Assembly (NCBI GenBank): GCA_947039545.1
Contig: CAMQZA010000005.1
Coordinates: forward strand, 1-36,435
Origin: an uncultured Ureaplasma sp.
GTDB lineage: Bacteria; Bacillota_I; Bacilli_A; Mycoplasmatales; Mycoplasmoidaceae
Reading direction: 5' to 3'
DNA: 36,435 nt
Shown: positions 22,005 to 33,799 of the stretch, one piece after another
Numbering within the stretch: the stretch's first letter is position 1
Layout: the number at the start of each line of letters is the position of its first letter
Program-made: the position numbers and the translations under genes
Notes under the pieces: model-generated
Database searches by the model: none
The model's input: the letters and a program-made list of their open reading frames with translations, nothing else
Told to the model about the DNA's origin: nothing

Positions 22005-22329
22005 TAAAAATTCTCCCTAAAATATCTCTATAAAAAAATAATTTACATTAATATAAATACAATAGATTTATTCTATTAGCAATTAAAAAAATAAAATAAG
22101 TGATAAAAAGTTAAAAAAACATTAAAATATGTGGAAAATATCAAAAATTTATCAACATTTTGTGGATAACAGTGAAAATTACCAAAATAAAAACATTATT
22201 GATGTTTATAAGAAAAAAATATTAGTGGGAAAAGAAATTTATGAAAAAAACTTCTTTATAAAACTAAAAAAGAGAGAGAAAATAATACTAAAATTATTTA
22301 GATTGTCTCAAAGTTTGAAAGGAGGAAAT
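22005..22329. other. Divergent intergenic region between topA and dnaB-dnaI
   Basis: 325 bp, very AT-rich. It holds the topA leader on one side and, on the other, a cluster of DnaA-box-like sites and the dnaB ribosome site. A reading frame in ph with dnaB is open back to an ATG at 22129, but its codons are poor in family-like sequence and it overlaps the DnaA boxes, so it is treated as non-coding. Confidence 0.6.
22130..22169. promoter_or_regulatory. Cluster of three DnaA-box-like sites upstream of dnaB
   Basis: TGTGGAAAA (22130-22138, complement of TTTTCCACA), TTATCAACA (22149-22157) and TGTGGATAA (22161-22169, complement of the consensus TTATCCACA). The last is a perfect match and I saw no other in the window. 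Centres are about 19 and 12 bp apart. Confidence 0.6.
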
Positions 22330-23466
22330 ATGATTGAAATGAAATACCGTATTATTAAAAATATTGATTTTATTTTTAATAATTTTTTGTTCAATCATAT
22401 CTATTCTCCAATTATTAAAAATGATGCGGTTCTACTTTATAATTTTCTGATTACTGATTATGATGTTAGTAACAAAATTAATATTTCTATTAATAAGATT
22501 AGTGATCTTAATAAATTTTTAAACTTTACTGAAAACCAATTCTCAACATCTAAAAAAATTCTAGAAGCTATGGGTTTGATTTCTTCTTATATTGACACAA
22601 CAAAATATGATACTTATCATATAAAAATTAATAATTTCAAAACTTGAAATGATTTTAAAAAAGACCCTAAAAAACTTTTGCTTTTGAAAAATGCTGTTGG
22701 AAGTAGTAATTTTGATAAAGTTAAATATGCTTTTGAAAAAAATGATTTTCATTTATCTTTATTAACAAATGTTAATTCTACTTTTGAATCAGTTTTTGGA
22801 AATTTAGATATCAATAATATTAATAATGTAGACTTCAATCATATTTATGATTCGTTATTAAAAATGACTAATAAATTAATTGTTATTAGTGATGAAGATA
22901 AAAAGATAATTGAGTACAACTTTAGAACATATGATTTAACTTATAATGAAATTATTAAAGTTATTCACTCATCAATATTTTTTGATTCAAAACAATACTT
23001 GATTGATAAATACCAACTTAATAATAATTTCTTGAGTTTAATAGAACCATCTAGTCAATTAAAAATAAATACTATTGTTGCAATTAATAGAAATTCTAAA
23101 ATTTTTAATGAATCATTTGATTTAAAAGGAAATGAACATATACTTGAAGACTATAAAAAGTATAATAGCGAACAATATCTTTCTCTACTTCAAAAACAAG
23201 CTATTGATCAATCAGATAAATTAATAATAAATTCTTTAAGAAAGAAATTTAATTTACCTGATTATCTAATCAATGTTCTTTTGGATTTTGTAATATATAA
23301 AAACAAAGGTAAAATTATTTTTGATTATATTGCAAAAATTGCTAATACAATTAATAGATTGAATATTACAACAGTTGAAGAAACTGTAAAACATTTAAAT
23401 TTATCAATGTTAAGTCAAAACAATAATATTTCTATAAAGATTAATAATGAATTGGATTGAGATTAA
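22330..23466 (+). CDS. dnaB: Replication initiation/membrane attachment protein DnaB (DnaD-like family)
   Basis: This 378-residue protein resembles Bacillus-type DnaB, which with DnaD and DnaI loads the replicative helicase at the origin (it is not the helicase itself). The N-terminal winged-helix part matches the pattern YRIIKNIDF...LYSPIIKNDAVLLYNFL-like helices. The C-terminal DnaB_2/DnaD domain is seen in KKFNLPDYLINVLLDFVIYK followed by FDYIAKIANTINRLNITTVEET (about residues 310-360). The ATG at 22330 has an excellent AAAGGAGG ribosome site; an upstream in-frame ATG at 22129 has none. The gene reads through a late TGA (Trp) to a TAA, 5 nt before dnaI. Confidence 0.82.
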
Positions 23467-23471
23467 AAAAT

Positions 23472-24410
23472 ATGGAAAAAAAGAAATATAAAAATATCAA
23501 TACTGATATTGAAATCTATAAAGAAGAAGCTTATGAAAAATATAAGGATCATCCTGAAGTTCTAAAATTAGAATGTAATGCAGATATTATAAAAAAAGGT
23601 ATTTTTGATATTAAAAGAGCAATTGAGACTAATGATATTTGTAATAATGATTTAGAGAGTCAAGAATGTAAAATTAACAATTATCATAGTAATATTGAGT
23701 TGAATAAAAATAATATAATTTCTGTTTCACTATCTTTGTGTCCAAAACTAGTAAAAAATCCAGACAATATCTTAAAAAAATATATTGTCTTCTCAAATAT
23801 TAATAATGAAAAATATGCTGATTTTTTTGAAAAAGATAATATCTTTGATCAAGATGACCCTGCTAGACAAAAAATAATTAAAAAAATTATTAATATGAAA
23901 AAATTGAAAGATAAAAATGGATTTTATCTTTCAGGAAACTTTGGAAGCGGAAAAACTTATATTCTTTCTTCTTTAATTAATTCATTAGCTAAACAAGAAA
24001 AAACTACTGCTTTTGTTAATTTAACTGATTTATTTGATTTTTTTAAAACTGCTATAACAAAAAAAGATCCTAATTTAGATTATGAAATAATTAAAATTCA
24101 AGATGATTTAAAAACTGTTGATTATTTAGTAATTGATGGAATGGGAAATGAATCATTTAGTAAATGAACTCATTTCTCTATATTACTTTCAATTTTGCAA
24201 CATCGATTAGATTACGATATGATAACTATTTTTTCATCTAATATGAAATTTGATGAATTAAAAAAATATTACTTAAATAGTTGTTATTCTAAATATGGAG
24301 AAACAGGAAGTTTAAAAACCTTCATGGATAGAATAAAAGTTTTATCATTTGATGATAATTTTCAAATGGGTAGTAAAGATTATAGAAGCAATAAAAAAAC
24401 ATATAGTTAA
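23472..24410 (+). CDS. dnaI: Helicase loader DnaI (AAA+ ATPase)
   Basis: This 312-residue AAA+ protein is predicted to load the replicative helicase. Walker A is SGNFGSGKTY (about residue 158), Walker B is DYLVIDGMGNE (about residue 217), sensor 1 is in TIFSSN (about 256) and an arginine finger candidate is in FMDRI. An N-terminal domain of about 120 residues has scattered Cys/His (LECNAD, CKINNYH, LSLCPKL) where DnaI has a zinc-binding region. It starts 5 nt after dnaB, so the pair is an operon. The strong terminator overlaps its last codons. Confidence 0.88.
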
Positions 24411-24436
24411 TCAAATTAACTATATGTTTTTTGTTT
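24396..24436 (+). terminator. Terminator of dnaB-dnaI overlapping the dnaI stop
   Basis: A 16-bp perfect stem (24396-24411 with 24415-24430, loop CAA) followed by TTTTTTG and T-rich sequence. The left arm includes the last codons and the TAA of dnaI. Confidence 0.88.
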
Positions 24437-24445
24437 TATGTAAAA

Positions 24446-24522
24446 TGGCGCGCCTGAAGAGATTCGAACTCCTGACCGCACGCTTAGAAGGCGTGTGCTC
24501 TATCCAACTGAGCTACAGGCGC
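24446..24522 (-). tRNA. tRNA-Arg (TCT)
   Basis: 77 nt on the - strand: acceptor GCGCCTG/CAGGCGC, anticodon loop CTTCTAA giving TCT, T loop TTCGAAT, encoded CCA. A TATAAT lies upstream (- strand) within a 20-bp palindrome at 24523-24542. Reads AGA codons, which dominate arginine use here. Confidence 0.96.
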
Positions 24523-24586
24523 AATTGATTATAAATAATCAATTTAATTATATAAGAAAAACATATTTTTTATAATCTTATAAAGA

Positions 24587-25222
24587 TTATTTTTCTTTTA
24601 TCTTATTAATTAAATTATTAATCTTCTCTTCTAATTCATTTTTAGGTTCTTTAATTAGTATATGACAGTGACGACATTTAGCTGAATATTTTTCAATATC
24701 ACCAATAACAATAACAGGATCATCTGTTAAAGCTACTTTATTATCAGTCATTCTTTGGCTTCTATTAGCATTATTATAACAACTAGTACAAACTGCTGTT
24801 AATTTTGTAATTCTCTCAGCATAAGGCAAAATATTTTTAATTGTTTCAAAAGGTTCACCTCTAAAATCTAAATCAAGGCCAGAAACAATAACATTAATAT
24901 TCATATCAGCTAATTTATTAGCAACTAAGTAAAGATCAGTATCTAAAAATTGCGCCTCATCTATAGCTATTAAATGAGGTATATCTTTTTGTTTTGATAA
25001 GTATTCTAAAATATCTATTGATTTATTAATAGATATTGCATCTCTTTCTGAGTTATTTCTGGAAATAATTTTATTTGTAGTTCTTGTATCAGTATTAGGT
25101 TTAAAAACTAAATACTGAATTTTTGCATAAGAAGCTCTATTTAATCTTCTTAATAATTCATCTGTTTTTCCAGCAAACATTGGCCCGCAAATAACTTCTA
25201 TTATTGATTGTTTATTTTCCAT
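24587..25222 (-). CDS. tdk: Thymidine kinase
   Basis: This 211-residue enzyme salvages thymidine to dTMP, an essential route in mollicutes lacking de novo nucleotide synthesis. The P-loop is GPMFAGKTDE (about residue 13), Walker B is LIAIDEAQFLD (about 84-94) with the catalytic Glu, and the zinc-binding lasso has CTSC and CRHC pairs (about residues 144 and 183). A short hairpin overlaps its stop. The ribosome site is weak (AGAGA). It lies 25 nt after ychF on the same strand. Confidence 0.96.
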   Translation of the reverse strand: MENKQSIIEVICGPMFAGKTDELLRRLNRASYAKIQYLVFKPNTDTRTTNKIISRNNSERDAISINKSIDILEYLSKQKDIPHLIAIDEAQFLDTDLYLVANKLADMNINVIVSGLDLDFRGEPFETIKNILPYAERITKLTAVCTSCYNNANRSQRMTDNKVALTDDPVIVIGDIEKYSAKCRHCHILIKEPKNELEEKINNLINKIKEK

Positions 25223-25247
25223 TGATGTCTCTTTTTAAAAAATTTAT

Positions 25248-26348
25248 TTAGACATTAAATCTAAAATCACAAATATCTCCGTCTTGGACAATATATTTTT
25301 TACCTTCAAGTCTTAATTTTCCTAAAGACTTTATTTTATTTTCATCTTTATGTTCAATCATATCTTCATAAGAGATAACAGCAGCTTTAATAAAACCTCT
25401 TTCAAAGTCAGTATGGATAATACCTGCTGTTTGAGGTGCTGTTGAGCCATTTTGAAATTGTCATGCTCTTATTTCTTTTTTTCCGCATGTAAAAAAAGTT
25501 GATAAATTCAACATTTTGAATGAAGATATAATAATATTTTCAAGTCCAGAATATTCAATATTATATTCTGATAGAAAATTTTTCTTTTCTTCATCTGAGA
25601 ATTCAGAAATTTCAAATTCTAATTTTGCTGAAATTGGGATAATTTCAATATTTCTTTCATCAGCATACTTTTTTAAATTAAGATAATTTTGATTAGCTTC
25701 TAAATTAATTAATGATTCATCATCAACATTAGCGATAAAAATAAAAGGTTTTAAAGTAATTAAATTAAATGATTTTAGAAAAATTAATTCATTTTCATTT
25801 AAACTTAAATTACTAACAAATTCACTATTTTCAAGTTGTTTAATAACTCTTTCTAAAAGAGAATATTCTTCTAAAGCAACTTTATCACCACTTAATGCAG
25901 ATTTTTTAATTCTTAAAAATCTCTTCATAACTATTTCTAAATCTGAAATAATTAGTTCTAAATTAATAATTTCAAGATCTCTAATTGGATCAACTGAATT
26001 TTCAACATGATTGATGTCTAGATTATCAAAACATCTAATTACGTGACAAATAGAATCAACTTCTCTAATATTTTGAAGAAATTTATTTCCAAGACCTTCA
26101 CCTTTTGAAGCACCTTTTACAAGACCAGCAATATCAACAAATTTAAAAGATTCATAAACAACTTTTTCAGGGTTAAAAATTTCAGCTAATTTTTCAAGTC
26201 TTTTATCAGGGATATATACAATTCCAATATTAGGATCAATTGTAGCAAATGGATAATTTGCTGCTTCTACATTTGAATTAGTAATAGCATTAAATAATGT
26301 TGATTTTCCAACATTTGGTAATCCTATTATTCCAGTTGATAAACTCAT
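25248..26348 (-). CDS. ychF: Ribosome-binding GTPase/ATPase YchF
   Basis: This 366-residue Obg-related P-loop protein binds ribosomes and prefers ATP in characterised members. G1 is [10 protein letters not shown]3 is [20 protein letters not shown] and the fourth motif is NVDDES, replacing NKxD as in YchF. The C-terminal TGS-like domain shows [19 protein letters not shown]. Apparent truncation at 25461 is an in-frame TGA (Trp). AAGGAA lies 9 nt before the ATG. It is between fba and tdk in a run of same-strand genes. Confidence 0.96.
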
Positions 26349-26374
26349 TTTAAAAATTCCTTAAATTAATATAA

Positions 26375-27259
26375 TTAAATTGCTTTATTAAAAGAACCGA
26401 ATAATTTAAATTTTTCAATACATTTTTCTTTTATAGCTTCTGTACCTGGTTTTAAAATCATTCTAGGATCATAACCCTTATTATTTAAATCAAGATCTTT
26501 TCCATCAATAATGTAATTTCTTATTGCATTAGAAAAAGCTAATTGACACTCTGTATTAACATTAATCTTACAAATACCAAGACTAATTGCTTTTTTAATC
26601 ATTTCATCATTGATACCAGTTCCACCATGTAAAACAAAAGGAATATTATTACATTTATCATTAAGTTCTTTTAATAAATCAAAATCTAAACCTTTTCAAT
26701 CATCAGGATAAAGACCATGAATTGAACCAACACCAATTGCTAGACAATCTATTTTTTGTTGAGACATTTCAATACATTCATCAACTGAAGATAATTCTCC
26801 ATTAGAACTAATTCCATCTTCGCTTCCGCCAATAGAACCGACTTCACATTCAATTGAAATATCTTTGTCTTTAATTAAATCAATTAATTCTTTTGTTTTT
26901 TTAAGATTATCTTGAAAATCTAAACTAGAACCATCAAACATAATCGATGAAAAACCTGCTTCAATAGCTTTTTTACATCCTTCAAAAGTTCCATGATCTA
27001 AATGTAAAACTACTGGAGTTTTTATATTTTTAAAATTAATAGTATTTATAACCATATCATAAACATTTTTAAAGCCATTATTGTATTTAATAGCTCCTTC
27101 AGATACTCCTAAAATAACAGGAGTATTAGTTTCACTACTAGCTTGAAGAGCAGCGTTAATTCATTCTAAATTATTAATATTAATATGAGCTATTGCATAA
27201 TGATTTTTTTTAGCTTCTTTTAGAATGTTTTTAATGTTTGATAATTTGATGGAATTCAT
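26375..27259 (-). CDS. fba: Fructose-bisphosphate aldolase, class II
   Basis: This 294-residue zinc aldolase splits fructose-1,6-bisphosphate in glycolysis, the main energy path in mycoplasmas. Visible motifs are VVLHLDHGT (substrate Asp and Zn His, about residue 83), ECEVGSIGG (Glu about 134), GVGSIHGLYP (Zn His about 178) and FVLHGGTG (Zn His about 205), then the phosphate-binding KINVNTE. The ATG follows the rpoE stop by 3 nt, with its GAGGAA ribosome site inside rpoE. Close linkage of rpoE and fba is common in Firmicutes. Confidence 0.96.
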
Positions 27260-27262
27260 ATT

Positions 27263-27628
27263 CTATTCCTCAGCTTCAGTACTTTCTGCAAGTAATGCTT
27301 TTTTTCTTTTGATTTCAACATAGTCATCATCAAAAACTTCTTCATCAATTTTAATAATTTGATTAATTTGTTTTTTATATTCAGAATAATTAATTCATTC
27401 TCTTAAAGAAAATTCTTTATCGTTATTTGATATCAAAACAAATCTATTATCTAATGCTAATTCTGTATAGAATTCGCCAATTATTTTGCTTGTTTTAGCT
27501 GAAGATATGTTATTTTTTTCAATTATTAATGCAAAAAATTCATCAAAATTAAATTTTTTCACATCTGATTTTTTTTCAAGAACAAGTTCATACACTTGAT
27601 CGATTAGTTTTAAAATATCTATTATCAT
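27263..27628 (-). CDS. rpoE: RNA polymerase delta subunit
   Basis: This 121-residue protein has the N-terminal HARE-HTH fold of the Firmicute delta factor: ILKLIDQVYELVLEKK, then FNFDEFF, the strand LDNRFVLISNNDKEFSLREW, and a C-terminal acidic stretch (IDEEVFDDDYVE). Delta speeds RNA polymerase recycling. The acidic tail is short here, ending in a mixed KRKKALLAESTEAEE. The ATG at 27628 was chosen for its fit with the family start; an upstream in-frame start at 27661 would overlap the previous gene. Confidence 0.85.
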
Positions 27629-27645
27629 TATTTTTCTTTCTATTT

Positions 27646-28881
27646 TTATTTTTTCAAACAAAAAATATTATCTATCGCAAATTCATCATTATCTAATTTT
27701 TTTAAAATATCACTATATTCAGTAATTGGTTTTAATGAATTATCAGTCTCGTTAAAAATCATAATATTATCTTTTTTAGAACTGTATAGAGTTTTTACAC
27801 TATATATAGTAGCAAAATAATATTTGATTTCTTCATCAGTTATTTTTTTACCAAAACCATTTATTATTTCTTTTAACAATTCTTCATTTTTCTCTTTGTC
27901 TTTTTGAATAGGTATTAACTCAAACTCAGAATCATTAATATAAGAATTAGATAATTTTTTTAAGATTTCATCATCTTCTTTTGAGATTGATTCAATTAAT
28001 TGACTTAAAGTAATATCAGTAAATTGAAGATAAAGATTAATATCTCATTTATCGATCCCATCATTTAAAAATGGTTCTAATAAGTACATCAATCTTTTTT
28101 CATCTTTAAAATTGAAACCAATTTTATTTAAATCATAAATTCTTTTAAACAATTTAATAACTAATGTTTCTTTTAAAACACCCATTTTATGTAAATATAT
28201 TTGTTTGAACATTGTTATTCTTGAATAAAGAACATTTTCAACGACGTTATATGCTTTTTTATCAAAACATATTTGATTATTTTTAACAAGAATTCATTTC
28301 ATTAAGATGGAATGGTCAACTCTACCATAGATAGCACCTGAAAAATAACTATCTCGCATTAAATAATCTAATCTATCAGCATCAATACCACTTGAAACTA
28401 TTTGATGTTTTCATGGTTCATCTGTTTTATTTTCAATAATTTGAATAATTAAATCAATATTAATATTATTTTTTTTTAAAATAGGATAAATTTGTCCTTC
28501 TTTATTTTCAATCATTCTAATAGTCATATCTTCATGATGAAAATTACCATTCATATAAAGTTCAAAAGAATGAGAAGATGGTCCGTGACCTATATCATGC
28601 AATAAACTTGCAGTTAAAATTGCTTTATATGTTTCATCATCAATTTCTTTTGATGACTTAATATTTTGAAGAAATAATCTTGCTAAATAAAAAACTCCTA
28701 AAGAGTGAATAAAACGATTATGTACAGCTGATGGAAATGCAAAATGACAAGTACCTAATTGAATAATATTTTTTAATCTCTTGAATTCACTAGTATTAAT
28801 AAGTTCAACAATTCATTTTTCAGAATCTGAAAATGAAATTTCTCCATAAATAGGATCTTTTATAAAATTAATATTTTTCAT
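27646..28881 (-). CDS. HD-domain phosphohydrolase (YwfO/SAMHD1-like)
   Basis: This 411-residue protein carries the HD metal site: [10 protein letters not shown] (first His about residue 52), [15 protein letters not shown] (His-Asp about 94) and [15 protein letters not shown] (Asp about 163), the pattern of YwfO-type and SAMHD1-like dNTP/nucleotide hydrolases. The N-terminus KDPIYGEI and [13 protein letters not shown] are also typical of this group. The C-terminal 150 residues are charged and unassigned. It sits 7 nt after gltX and 17 nt before rpoE. The substrate is not known; dNTPs are the likeliest. Confidence 0.85.
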
Positions 28882-28888
28882 AATTAAG

Positions 28889-31160
<2,272 letters not shown>

Positions 31161-31186
31161 TGTTAAAACCTCTTTTATTTTATAAA

Positions 31187-32017
31187 TTATACCACACTAT
31201 GATTTTTTAACTTTTCTAAAAGGTTTAATAGCTGTTGTGGACTTAATCTTTCAGCCCTAATCATCCTATCAATATTTAATTCATCTAAAATTTCTAGAAT
31301 TTTTTCTTTTTTATAATTAGAATTTAAATTATTAACAAGCGATTTTCTTTTACTACTAAAACATAATCTAAAGAATTTGCCAATTTCATTAAAATTATCA
31401 AAATGTTCATTAACTGAAATAGTAATAACTACTGATTGAATATTAGGTTCTGGATAAAATAATGATTTATCAACTAAGAATTCTTGTTTAACATTACTTA
31501 CTAAACTCAAAAGAGCAGTAAATCCATTATATTCTTTTGTTCCAACTGGAGCAGCTAGTCTATCAGCCATTTCCTTTTGGACCATAATTGTAATTTGTTT
31601 AACCTTATTAATATTTAATAAAATAAGAATAATTTTTGATGATATACTATAAGGTAAATTTGCAACAATCTTAATATCATCAGAATCAATTTCTTTAAAA
31701 AGATCATTCAAATCAATTGATAAAATATCATCATTAATAATTTTTAGATTTTCAACATCATGATATTTTTCTTTTAAAAAAGCATATAGTCTTTTATCAA
31801 GTTCAACAAGAAATAAGTTTTTTGTTTTTTTTATTAATTCTGAAGTTATAGCTCCAAGACCTGGTCCAATTTCAAGAACATAATCATTTTCTTTAATTCT
31901 TGAAACTTCTACAATACGTTTTTTAGTTTGATTACATAGAAGAAAATTCTGACCCATTTTTTTAGATGGGAAAAAATTTTCTTTTTTTAAAAAATTAATT
32001 GTTTCTTTTTTATTCAA
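31187..32017 (-). CDS. rsmA: 16S rRNA (adenine1518/1519-N6)-dimethyltransferase RsmA (KsgA)
   Basis: This 276-residue SAM-dependent enzyme dimethylates two adjacent adenines near the 3' end of 16S rRNA. Motif I is VLEIGPGLGAITSEL (about residue 47), the acidic motif is LVELDKRL, and the catalytic motif is NLPYSISSKI (about residue 121). The C-terminus FRLCFSSKRKSLVNNL is typical. The start is a TTG at 32015-32017, 2 nt after the yidC stop, with weak ribosome-site support; coupling to yidC is likely. Confidence 0.95.
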   Translation of the reverse strand: MNKKETINFLKKENFFPSKKMGQNFLLCNQTKKRIVEVSRIKENDYVLEIGPGLGAITSELIKKTKNLFLVELDKRLYAFLKEKYHDVENLKIINDDILSIDLNDLFKEIDSDDIKIVANLPYSISSKIILILLNINKVKQITIMVQKEMADRLAAPVGTKEYNGFTALLSLVSNVKQEFLVDKSLFYPEPNIQSVVITISVNEHFDNFNEIGKFFRLCFSSKRKSLVNNLNSNYKKEKILEILDELNIDRMIRAERLSPQQLLNLLEKLKNHSVV

Positions 32018-32019
32018 AA

Positions 32020-33171
32020 CTAAAGACCTAACTTACTTAATTTAGAACGAGCACCAGAACCTGATTCTCTTCTTTTTAATATAATTACATGGACTATATA
32101 TGATTGAAGCAATGAAAGTAATGAGTTAAAGAATCAGTAAACCCCAACACCTGTTGCTGTTGTTACGGTAATAACAGCCATGAAAATGGTGAATACATTT
32201 TGAACCATTTTTGTTTTCTTAAGTTGTTTATTATTAGCAACACCTACAGTTGAAGCGTTTTTATTTCTAGATTTCACTCATTTTTGAGGTAATTTTTGAG
32301 ATAAGACTTGTGAAGGTACTACTAATGCAATAAAGAATATATATGTTCATCCACCATTTGTGAATGATGAAAATATTTGTGAAATTGGAGAAAGAGATAA
32401 ATCTCAGATTCCAAATAAGAAAGAAGCTTTTAATGGTCTAACAATAGTAACTACTCTATATACAATTAAAAAGATGGGTAAGGTGATAAAAATTTGTTCA
32501 AAGGAAGCAAAAGGTTTTACATTATTCTTACGATAAAGATCTTGCATCTCCATTTGCTTTTTTTGTCTTCCTTGCATATCTGTTACATTTTTATATTTAG
32601 CATTGATTTCAGATACCCTGCCCTGGACCTCTGTCATCTTTTCAGTAGCAAAATTTGATTTAATTGAAATTGGAAAAGTAATTAATTTAATAATTAATAA
32701 TATTAAAAATATACCAACAAAAGCGTTTAATCCAGCAACTCATGCTCTAGTTGCATACATAAAATGTAATAACAACTGTGCAAAAGGTCATACAAAAAGA
32801 CCATAAAAAGGACCATATGCCATTGTAAAGTCTGAAAAGGGGTAGAGCATTTGACCTGATGGATTGGCTATTAGATCAAATAAATAATCACCAGTAACAC
32901 CTGGAGCAAAACCAATTTCAAGTCCACTACCTATAGTAGTACTAGTTTGAATTCAATATTCACCTAAACTTTGACCACATCCGTAAAGACCCATTGAAAA
33001 GAAGAATATATAAACTAAAATTTTAATTCATTTAAGAATTTCTTTTAAAACCTTATTTCTACCAGATTTTTTTTTATCAGCTGAGTCAAGTGCAGCAAAA
33101 TCAGGTAAAAGCATTTTTTTAAACGGTTCTAAACTGTCGTTATTTGATTTATTATTACCAAAATTAAACAT
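32020..33171 (-). CDS. yidC: Membrane protein insertase YidC/Oxa1
   Basis: This 383-residue insertase helps fold and insert membrane proteins with or without Sec. After about 48 cytoplasmic residues a helix ends in [13 protein letters not shown], a possible but shifted lipobox. The conserved core begins at [20 protein letters not shown], then [15 protein letters not shown], the charged hairpin [17 protein letters not shown], and [10 protein letters not shown]; the last helix region is [21 protein letters not shown] basic tail follows. It overlaps rnpA by 8 nt and is followed at once by rsmA. Confidence 0.95.
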
Positions 33172-33517
33172 TTTTGCCTATACTATTCTTTCTGTATACT
33201 TTTTTTAAAAGAAATAAAATTTCTTCTTCAATAGAACAATAACTAAGAGTCTTAGCTGTTGGTTTTGCTATCAAAACATAATCTAATAATAATAAAAAAT
33301 TATCATAATTACACAGAATATGATTTATTTGTCTTTTTAATAAGTTTCTATCAACAGCTCTTTTACTTACTTTCTTAGAAATAGTGATACCTATTTTATA
33401 AGAATTGGTTAAATTGCTTTCATAATATAAAACAAAATTTTTAGAATAAAATCTCTGGTTTCTTTTGATAATTTTTTGAAAATCTGAATTTTTTAAAAGT
33501 CTAAATTCCTTTTTCAT
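33164..33517 (-). CDS. rnpA: Ribonuclease P protein component
   Basis: This 117-residue basic protein is the protein subunit of RNase P, which trims the 5' ends of pre-tRNAs. The RNR motif is KKVSKRAVDRNLLKRQI (about residues 50-66), preceded by KIGITISKK. It starts 6 nt after rpmH with no clear ribosome site, consistent with coupled translation. Position between rpmH and yidC is the standard order. Confidence 0.96.
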   Translation of the reverse strand: MKKEFRLLKNSDFQKIIKRNQRFYSKNFVLYYESNLTNSYKIGITISKKVSKRAVDRNLLKRQINHILCNYDNFLLLLDYVLIAKPTAKTLSYCSIEEEILFLLKKVYRKNSIGKNV

Positions 33518-33523
33518 AGAAAA

Positions 33524-33670
33524 CTAATATTCGTCAGAAACAGTTAATTTTTTTCTTCCTTTAAGTCTTCTACGAGCAAGTTGGTTACGACCACCTGCTG
33601 TACTCATTTTTTCTCTAAAACCATGAACTTTTTTTCTTTTTCTGTTATTTGGTTGATACGTTCGTTGCAT
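33524..33670 (-). CDS. rpmH: 50S ribosomal protein L34
   Basis: This 48-residue protein has the L34 pattern [20 protein letters not shown] and [19 protein letters not shown]. Too short for usual ORF cut-offs but unmistakable. ATG at 33670, preceded by AGGTG 8 nt upstream. It is the first gene of the rpmH-rnpA-yidC-rsmA block and is divergent from dnaA across 129 bp. The final DEY is a small extension over the common length. Confidence 0.97.
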   Translation of the reverse strand: MQRTYQPNNRKRKKVHGFREKMSTAGGRNQLARRRLKGRKKLTVSDEY

Positions 33671-33799
33671 ATATTACACCTGCCATTTTTTTTTATAAAT
33701 ATAAAAATTACAATGTAATATTAACATAAATTTATTACATCTTGAAAATTAAACATCAAAAAAAAAATTTAATGTTTAATTTTGTTAAACTTAATACTA
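33671..33799. other. rpmH-dnaA intergenic region, candidate origin region without clear DnaA boxes
   Basis: 129 bp, almost only A and T. It contains a 13-bp palindrome ATTACAATGTAAT (33707-33719) and a 12-bp inverted repeat, AAAATTAAACAT (33745-33756) and ATGTTTAATTTT (33772-33783), separated by an A tract. No match to TTATCCACA or TTATCAACA was found. Either element might bind a regulator. Confidence 0.5.

Noticed and set aside
22129-22329. N-terminal extension of dnaB from the ATG at 22129
   Set aside because: No ribosome site there, it covers the DnaA-box cluster, and the conserved domain starts after the excellent site before 22330.
24569-24589. Hairpin ATAATCTT-ATA-AAGATTAT at the tdk stop as a terminator
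   Set aside because: On the tdk strand no T run follows the stem directly; left as an unassigned small hairpin.
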